Shown here: positions 44,954-54,251 of the stretch, in pieces
Position numbering within the stretch: position 1 is the first letter of the stretch
How the letters are laid out: the number at the start of each line of letters is the position of its first letter
Assembly (NCBI GenBank): GCA_001898965.1
Contig: MKVW01000001.1
Span: 928,317-992,316 of the forward strand
Direction of reading: 5' to 3'
DNA length: 64,000 nt
Source of the DNA: Rhizobiales bacterium 62-17
Lineage (GTDB): Bacteria > Pseudomonadota > Alphaproteobacteria > Rhizobiales > Beijerinckiaceae
Program-made: the position numbers and the translations under genes
Notes under the pieces: model-generated
Databases searched by the model: none
Told to the model about the DNA's origin: nothing
What the model saw: only the letters and a program-made list of their open reading frames with translations

Positions 44954-45640
44954 ATGTCTGAGACAAAGCCCGTCGCCATCGTCACGGGAGCCACCGGCAA
45001 TCTCGGCCGCGCCGTATCGCTGCGGCTGATCGAGGATGGTTTCGAGATCATCGGCGTTGGCGGATCGGCCTCGCCCGCCAAGCCCGTCTCGGAAACGTCC
45101 TATGCCTACATTCAGGGCGATGCGACGGATGCGGCATCGATGGCGCAAGTCGCCGCGACGGTTTTGCAACGGTTCGGCCGCATCGATGCTCTGGTGCATA
45201 CGGTCGGTGGCTTCGCCATGGGGCCGGCGGTTTACGAGACGAGCGATGCCGACCTCGACAAGATGATGGGCATGAACGTCAAATCGGTTCTGGCGACCGC
45301 CCACGCGATGACCCCGCCGATGATCGCGGCCGGGCGCGGCAAGATCGTTTTCGTTTCAGCGCTGGCCGCGGGTCACGGCGTCGCCCGCATGGGTGCTTAT
45401 GTGGCAGCCAAGAGCGCGGTGGCGCGCTTGACCGAAGCCATGTCGGACGAAGTGCGCCAGCAGGGCATCAACGTCAATTGCATCATGCCCTCGGCCATGG
45501 CGACACCGCAGAACCGCGCCACCATGGGCCAGGCGTCGATGGTGCCGTTGGAGGATGTCGCCGATGTCTGCGCCTTCCTCGTCTCCGACCGCGCGCGGGC
45601 GTTGCATGGCGCAGCGATCCCGGTGCGCGGGCTGACATAA
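44954..45640 (+). CDS. short-chain dehydrogenase/reductase
   Basis: 228 residues. SDR fold with the NAD(P)-binding motif VTGATGNLGRAVSLRL and the catalytic Ser and YVAAK tetrad (YVAAKSAVARL). ATG 44954 was chosen because CAGGAG lies eight bases upstream. The product and substrate are unknown; it may oxidise a catechol diol or an alcohol in the neighbouring aromatic route. It is divergent from the bicupin gene. Confidence 0.88.
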   Translation: MSETKPVAIVTGATGNLGRAVSLRLIEDGFEIIGVGGSASPAKPVSETSYAYIQGDATDAASMAQVAATVLQRFGRIDALVHTVGGFAMGPAVYETSDADLDKMMGMNVKSVLATAHAMTPPMIAAGRGKIVFVSALAAGHGVARMGAYVAAKSAVARLTEAMSDEVRQQGINVNCIMPSAMATPQNRATMGQASMVPLEDVADVCAFLVSDRARALHGAAIPVRGLT

Positions 45641-45644
45641 AGAA

Positions 45645-45668
45645 AGCCCCGGACTTTCGTCCGGGGCT
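45645..45668. terminator. bidirectional terminator between SDR and sodB
   Basis: AGCCCCGGAC pairs with GTCCGGGGCT around a TTTC loop; on the minus strand a TTTCTTT run follows, so it best serves sodB. Confidence 0.85.
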
Positions 45669-45691
45669 CGAAATCTTACGCGAGAGGCGAA

Positions 45692-46300
45692 TTAGGCGGA
45701 CTTCAGTTCCGCTTCGGCGAACTCGTAGTTGGCGAGCTTGTCGAGGAAGTTCGTCACATAGTCGGGACGACGGTTGCGGAAGTCGAGATAGTAGCTGTGC
45801 TCCCACACGTCGAGGCCGAGAATGGCCTTGCCTTCGCCCGTGGCGAGCGGGTTGGAGCCGTTCGGGGTCTTGGTGACCTTCAGCTTGCCGTCCTTGCCGA
45901 CGATGAGCCATGCCCAGCCCGAGCCGAACTGGCTGATGGCGGCCGCCTTGAAGGCTTCCTTGAACGCGTCGACGCCGCCGAGGTCGTCCTTGATCTTCTT
46001 TTCGAGCGCGCCCGGGATGGCGCCACCCTTCGGCGACAGAGCCTTCCAGAACAGAATGTGATTCCAATGCTGGCCGGCATTGTTGAACACCGGGGCCATG
46101 TCGTCCTTGCCGAAGGACAATTTGACGATCTCTTCGAGGGATTTGCCCTTCAGCGCGTCGTTCTTTTCGACGAAGCCGTTGAGCGCGGTCACGTAAGCCT
46201 GATGGTGCTTGCCGTGGTGGAGTTCGAGGGTCTCCTGGCACATGCCCTTATCGGCCAGGGCGGTTTGGGAATAGGGCAGGGAGGGAAGTTCGAATGCCAT
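45692..46300 (-). CDS. sodB: iron-type superoxide dismutase
   Basis: 202 residues. N- and C-terminal SOD domains with the metal ligands in LELHHGKHHQAYV, NNAGQHWNHILFW and LDVWEHSYYLDFRNRR. The Gln in NNAGQHWNH and the TPNGSNPL loop favour the iron-type. It removes superoxide in the cytoplasm. It sits alone with its own upstream region of over 500 bases; metal specificity is an inference from motifs. Confidence 0.93.
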   Translation of the reverse strand: MAFELPSLPYSQTALADKGMCQETLELHHGKHHQAYVTALNGFVEKNDALKGKSLEEIVKLSFGKDDMAPVFNNAGQHWNHILFWKALSPKGGAIPGALEKKIKDDLGGVDAFKEAFKAAAISQFGSGWAWLIVGKDGKLKVTKTPNGSNPLATGEGKAILGLDVWEHSYYLDFRNRRPDYVTNFLDKLANYEFAEAELKSA

Positions 46301-46836
46301 TGTCGTTTTCTCCAGCTTTAAACCGATTTTCCTGCCAGTTCAGGCGATTGCGACAGGTCCTCGCGAAGTGCAGAGGCGGTTGGGCGAGGTCTACTAGTTA
46401 GAAAGGAAGCAGGTTCCCGTCAAGGAACGCGCGCCGGCCTTCGCCGATGGTGGGCGCAAACACGTGGACCAAGTACTTCGGCGTTGGGCCACCATCGATA
46501 GGACCTATCGGCATGATAGGCCCTGTCAAACGGCTGCGACGGCTTCACGACATCATGACGTGAAACGCACCCTGTCCGGAAATGTTCCGCTTTGTCGGTC
46601 GGCACGGCCCAGAATCGGCCGGAGCCGGTCTTGCAGGGGCCGATAGGGACTATTCGGCGCGTCGTGTCCTATTCCACCGCGCCGCCTGATGTGCGCCCAC
46701 GCACAAGCCAATGTCCCCGCGCGGCGCATGTTGGCTGGGCGCCACTTTAGCTCGGTCCGGTTCTTCCGGCTCGAAAGTGAGATTGTTTCGGCGTAAGTGG
46801 ATCGTTCAAAGCGACGAATGGAAATATCGTCGACAG
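46301..46836. other. long intergenic region between sodB and the phospholipid cassette
   Basis: No supported gene was found in this 536-base stretch; the few short frames lack ribosome sites and codon bias. It must hold the sodB and acyltransferase promoters. One palindrome is visible at 46496-46510 (CGATAGG, A, CCTATCG), and related GATAGG motifs follow at 46514 and 46639. Confidence 0.5.
46496..46510. promoter_or_regulatory. 7+7 bp palindrome in the sodB upstream region
   Basis: CGATAGG and CCTATCG are exact reverse complements around a single base. It lies about 196 bases upstream of sodB and 330 bases upstream of the acyltransferase start. Confidence 0.35.
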
Positions 46837-47514
46837 ATGGAAGCGGTGAGCAACAGAATGAGCGGACCGCAAGCCAAGCCATCTTTTGCCGGACGAATGG
46901 TGCAAGCGGTGGTGATCGTCTTTGCGCGTTTCATCACCGCCACGCGTGGTCGATGGGAAGGTGTCGCGCCGATCGACGAACAACGTATTTATTTCGCCAA
47001 TCATGTCAGTCATGGCGACTTCGTTCTGATCTGGACGGCGCTGCCGCGGCGTTTGCGAAGCCGCACGCGCCCCGTTGCCGGGTCGGATTACTGGTTGAAA
47101 GGCAGCCTGCGGCGTTTCATCGGCCGAGATGTCTTCAACGCCGTTCTCATCGATCGCAATCGAGACACGCGTGCGGACGATCCGATCGTCCAGATGAGCG
47201 ATGCTCTCGATGCCGGCGAATCTCTGATCGTGTTTCCCGAGGGCACGCGCAACACGACGGAGGCGCCGCTGTTGGCCTTCAAAAGCGGTCTGTACCATTT
47301 GGCGACCGCTCGCCGCAGCGTAGCCCTGGTGCCCGTGTGGATCGACAACCTGAATCGCGTCATGCCCAAGGGCGAGTTCGTGCCGATCCCGCTGATCTGC
47401 ACCGTCACCTTTGGCGCGGCACTGCATCTCGGAGAGACCGAGGCGAAACAAGAATTTTTGACCAGGGCCGAAGCGGCCCTGCTGGCCCTCTCTCCCAAGG
47501 CAAACACGCTATGA
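46837..47514 (+). CDS. 1-acyl-glycerol-3-phosphate acyltransferase family protein
   Basis: About 225 residues from ATG 46837 (ATG 46858 is an alternative; both have weak ribosome sites). PlsC-type acyltransferase with the NHVSHGD catalytic motif (H56, D61) and FPEGTR further on. It would add a fatty acid to lysophosphatidic acid to form phosphatidic acid at the inner membrane. It overlaps the downstream cdsA gene by four bases, so the two are translated together and form consecutive steps of a pathway. Confidence 0.85.
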   Translation: MEAVSNRMSGPQAKPSFAGRMVQAVVIVFARFITATRGRWEGVAPIDEQRIYFANHVSHGDFVLIWTALPRRLRSRTRPVAGSDYWLKGSLRRFIGRDVFNAVLIDRNRDTRADDPIVQMSDALDAGESLIVFPEGTRNTTEAPLLAFKSGLYHLATARRSVALVPVWIDNLNRVMPKGEFVPIPLICTVTFGAALHLGETEAKQEFLTRAEAALLALSPKANTL

Positions 47515-48461
47515 CGGCGCCACCACCCAATCTCGTGATCGTTCTGTCTGGGCTGCTCGTCATCCTGATCGTCGCCTCAGGCGTCGGTTATGGACTACAA
47601 CGCAAGCTCTCTCCCGACGGGACAAATGCGGTCATCGAGAATCTCAACGATCGCATTCGCGCCTGGTGGGTGATGGTCGTATTGATGGGGCTTGCGTTGA
47701 TTGGCGGCAAGACCGGCGTAACGCTTCTCTTTGCGTTCTGCTCCTTCGCGGCCTTGCGCGAATTCATCACGCTCATCAATACGCGCCGAGCCGATCACTG
47801 GGCGCTGGCGGCCGCCTTTTTCATCGTTCTGCCGGTGCAGTATTATCTCATCTGGATCGACTGGTACGGGCTCTATTCGATCTTCATTCCCGTCTACGCC
47901 TTCCTGCTGATGCCGATCATCGCGGCCTTGCGCGGCGACACCGATCGTTTTCTGGTGCGCATCGCCGAGGTGCAATGGGCGTTGATGATCTGCGTTTTTT
48001 GCGTGTCTCACGTCCCCGCCTTGCTCAGTCTCGATATCGCTGATTATCAGGGACGCAACGTCCTGCTCATCGCCTTTCTCGTCATCGTCGTGCAAGCGAG
48101 CGACGTCCTGCAGTATGTCTGGGGCAAGCTTCTGGGCCGCACCAAGATCGCGCCGAGATTGTCGCCCTCCAAGACGGTCGAGGGCTTAATTGGCGGGGCG
48201 CTCTCCGCCATGGCCGTCGGTGCCGGTCTGTCATGGATCACGCCCTTCACGCCCCTGCAGGCCGCATTGCTGTCATTCGTGATCGTCGTGATGGGCTTCT
48301 TCGGGGGCCTTGTGATGTCGGCGATCAAGCGCGACCGGGGCGTCAAGGATTGGGGCCATCTGATCGCCGGCCATGGCGGCTTCATCGACCGCCTCGATTC
48401 GGTGATTTTTTCGGCACCGATCTTTTTCCATCTGGTGCGCTACGGCTGGTCGGCGACATGA
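47511..48461 (+). CDS. cdsA: phosphatidate cytidylyltransferase
   Basis: 316 residues with about eight membrane helices. The full CDS signature is present near the C-terminus: SAIKRDRGVKDWGHLIAGHGG followed by FIDRLDS. It makes CDP-diacylglycerol from CTP and phosphatidic acid. This is probably a second copy besides the housekeeping one, because it sits within an acyltransferase–CdsA–CDP-alcohol transferase set like the E. coli ynbAB locus. It overlaps both neighbours by four bases. Confidence 0.9.
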   Translation: MTAPPPNLVIVLSGLLVILIVASGVGYGLQRKLSPDGTNAVIENLNDRIRAWWVMVVLMGLALIGGKTGVTLLFAFCSFAALREFITLINTRRADHWALAAAFFIVLPVQYYLIWIDWYGLYSIFIPVYAFLLMPIIAALRGDTDRFLVRIAEVQWALMICVFCVSHVPALLSLDIADYQGRNVLLIAFLVIVVQASDVLQYVWGKLLGRTKIAPRLSPSKTVEGLIGGALSAMAVGAGLSWITPFTPLQAALLSFVIVVMGFFGGLVMSAIKRDRGVKDWGHLIAGHGGFIDRLDSVIFSAPIFFHLVRYGWSAT

Positions 48462-48862
48462 GCGCGCCCTTCACCCGCTTCGCGCGCAGCAGCATGACAC
48501 ATGTCGCCGTCGCGTTCCTGCTGATGGGGAGCTGGGCCGCCTTCGCCAATCATCTGCATCCGATGCCGGCACCGCTTTATGCCGGGCTGATTCAAGGAAC
48601 GATTTCCGCCTGTATCACCTTGGTTTTGAAACGTGGAATAGAATATCTGGCCAGGCGCTTCGAAGGCTTGGCCGGGCTCATCCTTCCGCCCGTGATCGCC
48701 GGACTGATTTCGGCAAGTCTGCTGACCGCCATTCATGCGATTGCTGGCACACCTGAGATCGGCCGGACGATCGCGGTACCGTTGACGGTCGCGACCAGCT
48801 ACGCGGCGCTTTATAATCTCTCTCTTTGGCGAGCCAGAAACTCCAATGACCAACGATCTTGA
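48458..48862 (+). CDS. small multi-pass membrane protein
   Basis: 134 residues with three or four hydrophobic segments (THVAVAFLLMGSWAAFANHL, YAGLIQGTISACITLVL, GLAGLILPPVIAGLISASLL, AVPLTVATSYAALYNL). No family recognised. The start overlaps the cdsA stop and the end overlaps the CDP-alcohol transferase gene by 17 bases, so it is clearly part of the same operon and probably of the same membrane complex. Confidence 0.8.
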   Translation: MSAPFTRFARSSMTHVAVAFLLMGSWAAFANHLHPMPAPLYAGLIQGTISACITLVLKRGIEYLARRFEGLAGLILPPVIAGLISASLLTAIHAIAGTPEIGRTIAVPLTVATSYAALYNLSLWRARNSNDQRS

Positions 48863-49487
48863 CCGTCGCCCTCTGTCGAGCCGTGACACAGGCTGGGCTC
48901 ATGCAATCGCCCGTTTCCTGACAGCCTCGGGACTTTCGCCCAATCAAATCTCCATCGCCAGCATGGTGATGGCGGCAGCGGCGGGCATTGCCTTCTGGCG
49001 CGCCGGTCTGGCGGATGCTGCTCCACGAGCGCTTCTCTTCATCGTGGCGGTCCTGTTCTGTCAGCTCCGGCTTCTCTGCAATCTGTTCGACGGTATGGTC
49101 GCCATCGAAGGCGGCAAGCGCAGTGCCGATGGCGCCTTCTGGAATGAGTTTCCCGACCGTATCGCGGATCTGCTGATCTTTGTCGGCGCGGGTTACGGCA
49201 TCGGCGAGCCGGCCCTCGGCTGGGCCGGGGCCAGTTTTGCAATTCTGACGGCTTACACGCGCGAATTGGGCCGTGCCTGCGGCCTGCCGGCCGATTTCTC
49301 CGGCCCGATGGCCAAACAGCATCGCATGGCGACGGTCAGCGCAGCAGGACTTCTGTCGCTGTTCGAGCCGCTCTGGGGTGGGCATAATCAGGTCCTTACC
49401 GTCGCGCTCTGGGCGATTGTCATCGGGGCTATCGTCACGACGCTTCGGCGGGCGGCCGGTATCGTGCGGGCGCTGCGGGCCGGTTGA
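48846..49487 (+). CDS. CDP-alcohol phosphatidyltransferase with substituted motif
   Basis: 213 residues with several membrane helices. The family motif occurs with exact spacing but three substitutions: N79, D82-G83, A86-I87, G96, N100 and D104, where the classical motif has Asp, Asp-Gly, Ala-Arg, Gly, Asp and Asp. Two metal-binding Asp residues are Asn and the conserved Arg is Ile. It may make a special phospholipid head-group, or it belongs to a YnbA-like subfamily with altered chemistry. It is the last gene of the four-gene cassette. Confidence 0.83.
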   Translation: MTNDLDRRPLSSRDTGWAHAIARFLTASGLSPNQISIASMVMAAAAGIAFWRAGLADAAPRALLFIVAVLFCQLRLLCNLFDGMVAIEGGKRSADGAFWNEFPDRIADLLIFVGAGYGIGEPALGWAGASFAILTAYTRELGRACGLPADFSGPMAKQHRMATVSAAGLLSLFEPLWGGHNQVLTVALWAIVIGAIVTTLRRAAGIVRALRAG

Positions 49488-49490
49488 TAT

Positions 49491-50426
49491 TTAGTTCGCG
49501 ATGCGTGTGCGTTCGCGGACGATAAGCAATTGCGCCACCGTCGATGCGGCGATCACTGCTGGTAACTTCCCCTCGATGGCGTCTATACCGATCGGGCAAA
49601 CGAGTCGTGCGATCTTTTCCTGAGAAAGGCCGAGATCGGCCAGGCGATGCTCGAACCGCGCCCGTTTGGTGGCCGATCCGATGAGCCCGACATAGGGAAA
49701 GCGTCCTGCCGCGAGCGCTCGTGTTACGATGTCGAAATCGAGCGCATGCGAATGGGTCATGATCAGGACGAAGGCGTCCTTGTCCGCCGCATCGATTTCC
49801 TCGACCGGAGTGGCGCTGGCAATAGGGGTCACATTTGCCGGCATGACGGCGGGAAACATGTCACGGCGCGGATCGATCCACCGCACCGTGAAGGGCAGGG
49901 GCGCGAGTGCCAGCACCAGGGCGCGGCCGACATGACCGGCGCCGAAGAGCAGAAGGCTGGTCGGCACTTCCTCGAAATTCTCGACATATTCGCCGGCGCC
50001 CATGGCACTGTCTTCGCCGATGGGCGCGATACGCCGCTTCATACGGCCGTCAGTGCCGACGCTGGCGACGATATATTGCCGGGGCGTGACATCGGCGAGC
50101 GCGCGCAATGCGGCGAGATGGTTGCGGTCGAAGGTTTCGATCCGCACCCAGACGCGGCCGCCGCAACATTGGCCGAGGTCTGGCCCCAGCGCTTGCGACC
50201 GTTCGATCACCGGCTCTTTGGCGCGGGCGAGTGCTTCTCGCGCATGGGCGATGGCTTCATATTCAAGCGCGCCGCCGCCGATCGTGCCGTTGAAGGCGCC
50301 TGACGGACGCACCACCATCCAGGCGCCGGCATCGCGCGGGCTCGAGCCGGCCGTGCGTGGCAGGCTGACCAGCGCGGCGGTGCCTTCGCCCGCAATCGCG
50401 TCAAGCAGCAGCTTGAACGGTGTCAT
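49491..50426 (-). CDS. xdhC: xanthine dehydrogenase accessory protein XdhC
   Basis: 311 residues. XdhC-type chaperone with N-terminal VSLPRTAGSSPRDAGAWMVV and cysteine segment LGPDLGQCCGGRVWVRIE, and a C-terminal Rossmann domain starting with LLFGAGHVGRALVLAL. It binds molybdenum cofactor and passes a sulphurated form to the XdhB apoprotein. It overlaps xdhB by four bases and closes the xdhABC operon. Confidence 0.92.
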   Translation of the reverse strand: MTPFKLLLDAIAGEGTAALVSLPRTAGSSPRDAGAWMVVRPSGAFNGTIGGGALEYEAIAHAREALARAKEPVIERSQALGPDLGQCCGGRVWVRIETFDRNHLAALRALADVTPRQYIVASVGTDGRMKRRIAPIGEDSAMGAGEYVENFEEVPTSLLLFGAGHVGRALVLALAPLPFTVRWIDPRRDMFPAVMPANVTPIASATPVEEIDAADKDAFVLIMTHSHALDFDIVTRALAAGRFPYVGLIGSATKRARFEHRLADLGLSQEKIARLVCPIGIDAIEGKLPAVIAASTVAQLLIVRERTRIAN

Positions 50427-52753
50427 GGTCGTTTGGCGAGCGTATCGGCGGCCATCAGGATGCGCTCCGGTGTCGCCGGCGCATCAAGCGGCACCTGCCG
50501 CCTGGGTGCCAGACTATGCAGTGCGTCGAGAATGGCCGAGAAGACCGAGATCGCCAGCATGAAGGGCGGTTCGCCAACTGCCTTGGAGCGATAGATCGTC
50601 GCCTCGCGATTGGGATGGTCGAGCAGATCGACGCGGAAATCCTGCGGCACGTCGGAGGCGACGGGAATTTTATAGGTCGAAGGGGCGTGGGTGGTCAGAA
50701 TGCCCTTGTCGTTGAAGACCAGTTCTTCCGTCGTCAGCCAGCCCATGCCTTGCACGAAGCCACCTTCGATCTGGCCTTTGTCGAGCGCCGGGTTCAGTGA
50801 ATTGCCGACATCATGCAGCACGTCGACCCGCGTCACCTTCATCTCGCCGGTCAGGGTATCGATGATCACCTCGGAACAAGCCGCGCCATAGGCATAATAA
50901 AGAAATGGCCGGCCTTTACGCGCTTCGCGATCCCATTCGATCTTCGGTGTTTTGTAGAAGCCCGCATGCGAGAGCTGTACGCGCGCCTGCCGGCATTCCT
51001 TGGCGAAGTCCGGGAAAGGCACGGTCGCATTGCCGATGTAGACTACGCCGTCGCGGAAGGCGATGCTGTTTTCGGGCACGCCATAGGCCTCGACCGCATG
51101 AGCTATCATCCGCGTCTTAATCGCAGCGGCCGCGATCTGCGCCGCCATGCCGTTGAGGTCGGAGCCGGAGCTGGCGGCGGTGGGGGAGGTATTGGGCACT
51201 TTCGCCGTATTGGTCGCGGTGACACGCACCCAATCGAGCGGAATGCCGAACTCCTCGGCCACCACCTGCGCCACCTTGGTGAACAGGCCTTGGCCCATTT
51301 CCGTGCCGCCGTGGTTCAGATGCACCGAGCCATCCTGATAGACATGCACCAAGGCGCCGGCCTGGTTCATGGCGATCAGGGTGAAGGAAATGCCGAACTG
51401 AACGGGCGTCAGCGCGAGGCCCTTTTTCAGGATCGGCGACGTGGCGTTGAAGGCGGCGATGGCGGCCTTGCGCCGACGATAGTCACTGGAGGCCTCGAGC
51501 TTATCGAGCAGCGCGACGAGAACGTCCGCATCCTCGGCCTTTTGGCCATAGGGTGTCAGATCGCCACCGGGACGCAGCAGATTGGCCTTGCGGACATCAA
51601 GTGGATCAAGACCGGTGGCATGAGCGATGCCATCCATCGCTCGCTCGATCGCCAGCATGCCCTGCGGGCCGCCGAAGCCGCGAAAGGCGGTGTTGGAAAC
51701 GGTGTTGGTGCGCAGCCGCGTCGATAGGATTTTCACCTGCGGCAGCCAATAGCAATTGCCGGCATGGAACATGGCGCGGTCGCACACGCCAGGCGACAGA
51801 TCGACCGAACAGCCGCAGCGCGCATGCAAGGTCACGTCATAGGCGCTGACCTGGCCGTGCGCGTCGAAGCCGATAGCCCAATCGGCGCGGAAATCATGTC
51901 GCTTGCCTGTAATGGCGAAATCATCGTCGCGATCGAGCCGCACTTTGCACGGCTTGCCGGTGACGCGCGCCGCAAGCGCCGCCAGCACGGCGGTCTGCGC
52001 CGCCTGGCTCTCCTTGCCACCGAAGCCGCCGCCCATGCGGCGGGTCTCGATGGTGACGAAGGCGTCGGGCAGGGCGAGCACGCGCGCCACCACATGCTGC
52101 ACTTCCGTGGGGTCTTGCGTCGACGAATGGACGAGGATTTCACCGGCTTCACCGGGAACGGCGAGAGCCGCCTGGCCTTCAAGATAGAAATGTTCCTGGC
52201 CGCCGATCCGCAATTGCCCTTCGAGCTTCAGCGGCGCGGCTTTGACCGCTGCCGCCGGATCGCCGCGGTTGAAATCGTAATCCGGCAGCACTTTCGCATC
52301 GGCCGCCAGCGCATCCTCGATGGTGAGAAGCGGTTTGCTGGGCGTGATCTCGACGCGCGCCAGTTTGGCGGCGCGGCGTGCTTCATCGCGCGTGCGCGCC
52401 ACCACTGCGAAGATCACCTGGCCAGCGAAGACGACCTCTTTCTCCGCGAACAGCGGATCGTCGCCGAAGGCCGGCGCCACGTCGTTCTTGCCGGGAATGT
52501 CGGTCGGGGTCAGAACCGCGACGACACCGGGCGCGGCTCGCACCGCATCGAGATCGATCTTCGTGATGGTGCCGCTGGCAACATTGGCGAGCCCCGGCGC
52601 CACATGCAGCGTGCCGGCGGGCTCAAGGATGTCGTCGATATAAGGCGCGACACCGCGCACGTGCAGGCGCGCGGAATCATGCGGGGAAGGCTTGCGCACG
52701 ATCGACAGGCGCTCGCCGCTGGCTTCAGGCGCCATATGTTCATTCGGCAGCAT
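50423..52753 (-). CDS. xdhB: xanthine dehydrogenase molybdopterin-binding subunit
   Basis: 776 residues. The molybdenum hydroxylase large subunit with VAPYIDDILEPAGTLHVAPG near the N-terminus, the cofactor-binding GGGFGGKESQAAQ, HLNHGGTEMGQGLFTKVAQ and the catalytic-glutamate region AVGEPPFMLAISVF. It hydroxylates purines such as hypoxanthine and xanthine. It overlaps xdhA by 14 bases and xdhC by four, so the three are one operon. Confidence 0.93.
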   Translation of the reverse strand: MLPNEHMAPEASGERLSIVRKPSPHDSARLHVRGVAPYIDDILEPAGTLHVAPGLANVASGTITKIDLDAVRAAPGVVAVLTPTDIPGKNDVAPAFGDDPLFAEKEVVFAGQVIFAVVARTRDEARRAAKLARVEITPSKPLLTIEDALAADAKVLPDYDFNRGDPAAAVKAAPLKLEGQLRIGGQEHFYLEGQAALAVPGEAGEILVHSSTQDPTEVQHVVARVLALPDAFVTIETRRMGGGFGGKESQAAQTAVLAALAARVTGKPCKVRLDRDDDFAITGKRHDFRADWAIGFDAHGQVSAYDVTLHARCGCSVDLSPGVCDRAMFHAGNCYWLPQVKILSTRLRTNTVSNTAFRGFGGPQGMLAIERAMDGIAHATGLDPLDVRKANLLRPGGDLTPYGQKAEDADVLVALLDKLEASSDYRRRKAAIAAFNATSPILKKGLALTPVQFGISFTLIAMNQAGALVHVYQDGSVHLNHGGTEMGQGLFTKVAQVVAEEFGIPLDWVRVTATNTAKVPNTSPTAASSGSDLNGMAAQIAAAAIKTRMIAHAVEAYGVPENSIAFRDGVVYIGNATVPFPDFAKECRQARVQLSHAGFYKTPKIEWDREARKGRPFLYYAYGAACSEVIIDTLTGEMKVTRVDVLHDVGNSLNPALDKGQIEGGFVQGMGWLTTEELVFNDKGILTTHAPSTYKIPVASDVPQDFRVDLLDHPNREATIYRSKAVGEPPFMLAISVFSAILDALHSLAPRRQVPLDAPATPERILMAADTLAKRP

Positions 52754-54251
52754 CGATCAATCCCAAATCTGAGTTGGAGGCGAGAAGGCGCGTCGCGCCG
52801 CCGCCACCTGCCTCAATGAAAGCCTTGCGCAGCAGATTGCGCGCGACGATCTGGCGATAGGCGGCGCTGGCGCGCATATCGCTGATCGGCTGGAGATCGT
52901 CGGCAAGTGCATTCAGCGCCGCGCTCCAGGTCCGCTCGTCGTCAAGCACGACGCGCAGGCAAGCGGCTTCTGTTTTGCGGGCGCGCGTCGGAATGCCGGC
53001 CATGCCGCCAAAGCCGGTGCGCGCGGCGACGATGCGCTTGCCATCGAGCGTGAATTTGAACGCCGCCAGCACTGCGGAAATATCCTCGTCGAACCGTTTG
53101 CTGACCTTGAAGATATGCACGCTCTCGTCAGCGGCTGGCCGCTTGACGATGATGCGGCGGACATATTCGCCGACCTGCCGATCTTGTTTCTTATAAGCGA
53201 GGAAGAAGTCTTCCAGCGGCAAGGTACGGCGCACTTCACGGCGTTGCAGCTCGATGGTGGCGCCAAGCGCGATGAGACTGGGCGCGAGGTCGCCGATCGG
53301 CGAGCCGTTGGCGATATTGCCGCCGACCGTGCCGGAGGCGCGCACCTGCGCCGAGCCGAAGCGGCGCATGACCTCGCCGAGGTCGGCATGCAGTTCACCC
53401 AAGAGCGGCGTGGCATCGGCGAGTTTGACGCCGGCGCCAAGCGAAAGCTCGCCTGGCGTTGCGTGGATATCATCGAAGCCTTGCACGCGGCCGAGCCAGA
53501 TGACCTTTTTCGGCGCCGCGAGCCCTTTGGTGATGCTCAGCCCAAAATCGGTGGCGCCGCCGACGAGATGTGCTTCGGGATGGTTGGCATAGAGCCGCGA
53601 CAGGGTGGCTTCACGCGCCGGGGCGGCGAAGAAAGCGTTTTCATCGCCAATAAAGATATCCTCCGCGTCGCCTGCGAGCACAGATGCCGGAGCAGGGAGG
53701 GCGGAGCGTTCCACCGTGGCGCAGGCCTCCATCATCGCATCGATGATCGGCCGGTAGCCGGTGCAGCGGCACAGATTGCCGGCGAGCGCGTCGCAAATGC
53801 TGCCACGGGTTACCGGCGTCTCGCTCTGCCGGTAGAGCGCATACAGGCTCATGACGATGCCCGGCGTGCAGAAGCCGCATTGCGAGCCGTGATGGTCGAC
53901 CATCGCCTGCTGCACCGGATGCAGCGTGCCGTTGGTGGCAAGATCCTCGATGGTGACGACTTCGGCGCCATCAACCTGTCCGAGCAGGAGGATGCAGGCA
54001 TTCACCGGCAAATATTCGGTCTTGCCGTTGCGCTGCCGGCTCAGCGCCACTGTGCAGGCGCCACAATCGCCTTCGCCGCAGCCTTCCTTGGTGCCGGTGG
54101 CCCGGGCGTCGAGCCGCAGCCAATCGAGCAGGGTCGTGTGCGGTGCGAAGTCCGATATCTCGACAGGCGCACCGCGAAAGGTGAAGCGGATCGCCGCGCG
54201 GGGGTGGCTTTGGGGCTGGCCAGGGCTGCTCAACACTTTTTCACGCCTCAT
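52740..54251 (-). CDS. xdhA: xanthine dehydrogenase small subunit (Fe-S and FAD)
   Basis: 503 residues from ATG 54251 (the frame is open to 54314). Plant-type 2Fe-2S cysteines at 58, 63, 66 and 86 (GCGEGDCGACTV), the second cluster at 125, 128, 161 and 163 (QCGFCTPG and NLCRCTGYRP), then the FAD domain with HLVGGATDFGLSITKG. It carries electrons from the molybdenum subunit to NAD+. First gene of the xdhABC operon. Confidence 0.93.
   Translation of the reverse strand: MRREKVLSSPGQPQSHPRAAIRFTFRGAPVEISDFAPHTTLLDWLRLDARATGTKEGCGEGDCGACTVALSRQRNGKTEYLPVNACILLLGQVDGAEVVTIEDLATNGTLHPVQQAMVDHHGSQCGFCTPGIVMSLYALYRQSETPVTRGSICDALAGNLCRCTGYRPIIDAMMEACATVERSALPAPASVLAGDAEDIFIGDENAFFAAPAREATLSRLYANHPEAHLVGGATDFGLSITKGLAAPKKVIWLGRVQGFDDIHATPGELSLGAGVKLADATPLLGELHADLGEVMRRFGSAQVRASGTVGGNIANGSPIGDLAPSLIALGATIELQRREVRRTLPLEDFFLAYKKQDRQVGEYVRRIIVKRPAADESVHIFKVSKRFDEDISAVLAAFKFTLDGKRIVAARTGFGGMAGIPTRARKTEAACLRVVLDDERTWSAALNALADDLQPISDMRASAAYRQIVARNLLRKAFIEAGGGGATRLLASNSDLGLIDAAE

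Noticed and set aside
46420-46605. 61-codon frame on the minus strand upstream of sodB
   Set aside because: No ribosome site, no domain and unusual composition for this genome.
46797-48461. A single 554-codon frame spanning the acyltransferase and cdsA regions
   Set aside because: Its first part is the wrong frame of the acyltransferase; only the part after ATG 47511 matches CdsA, so it is not a fusion.
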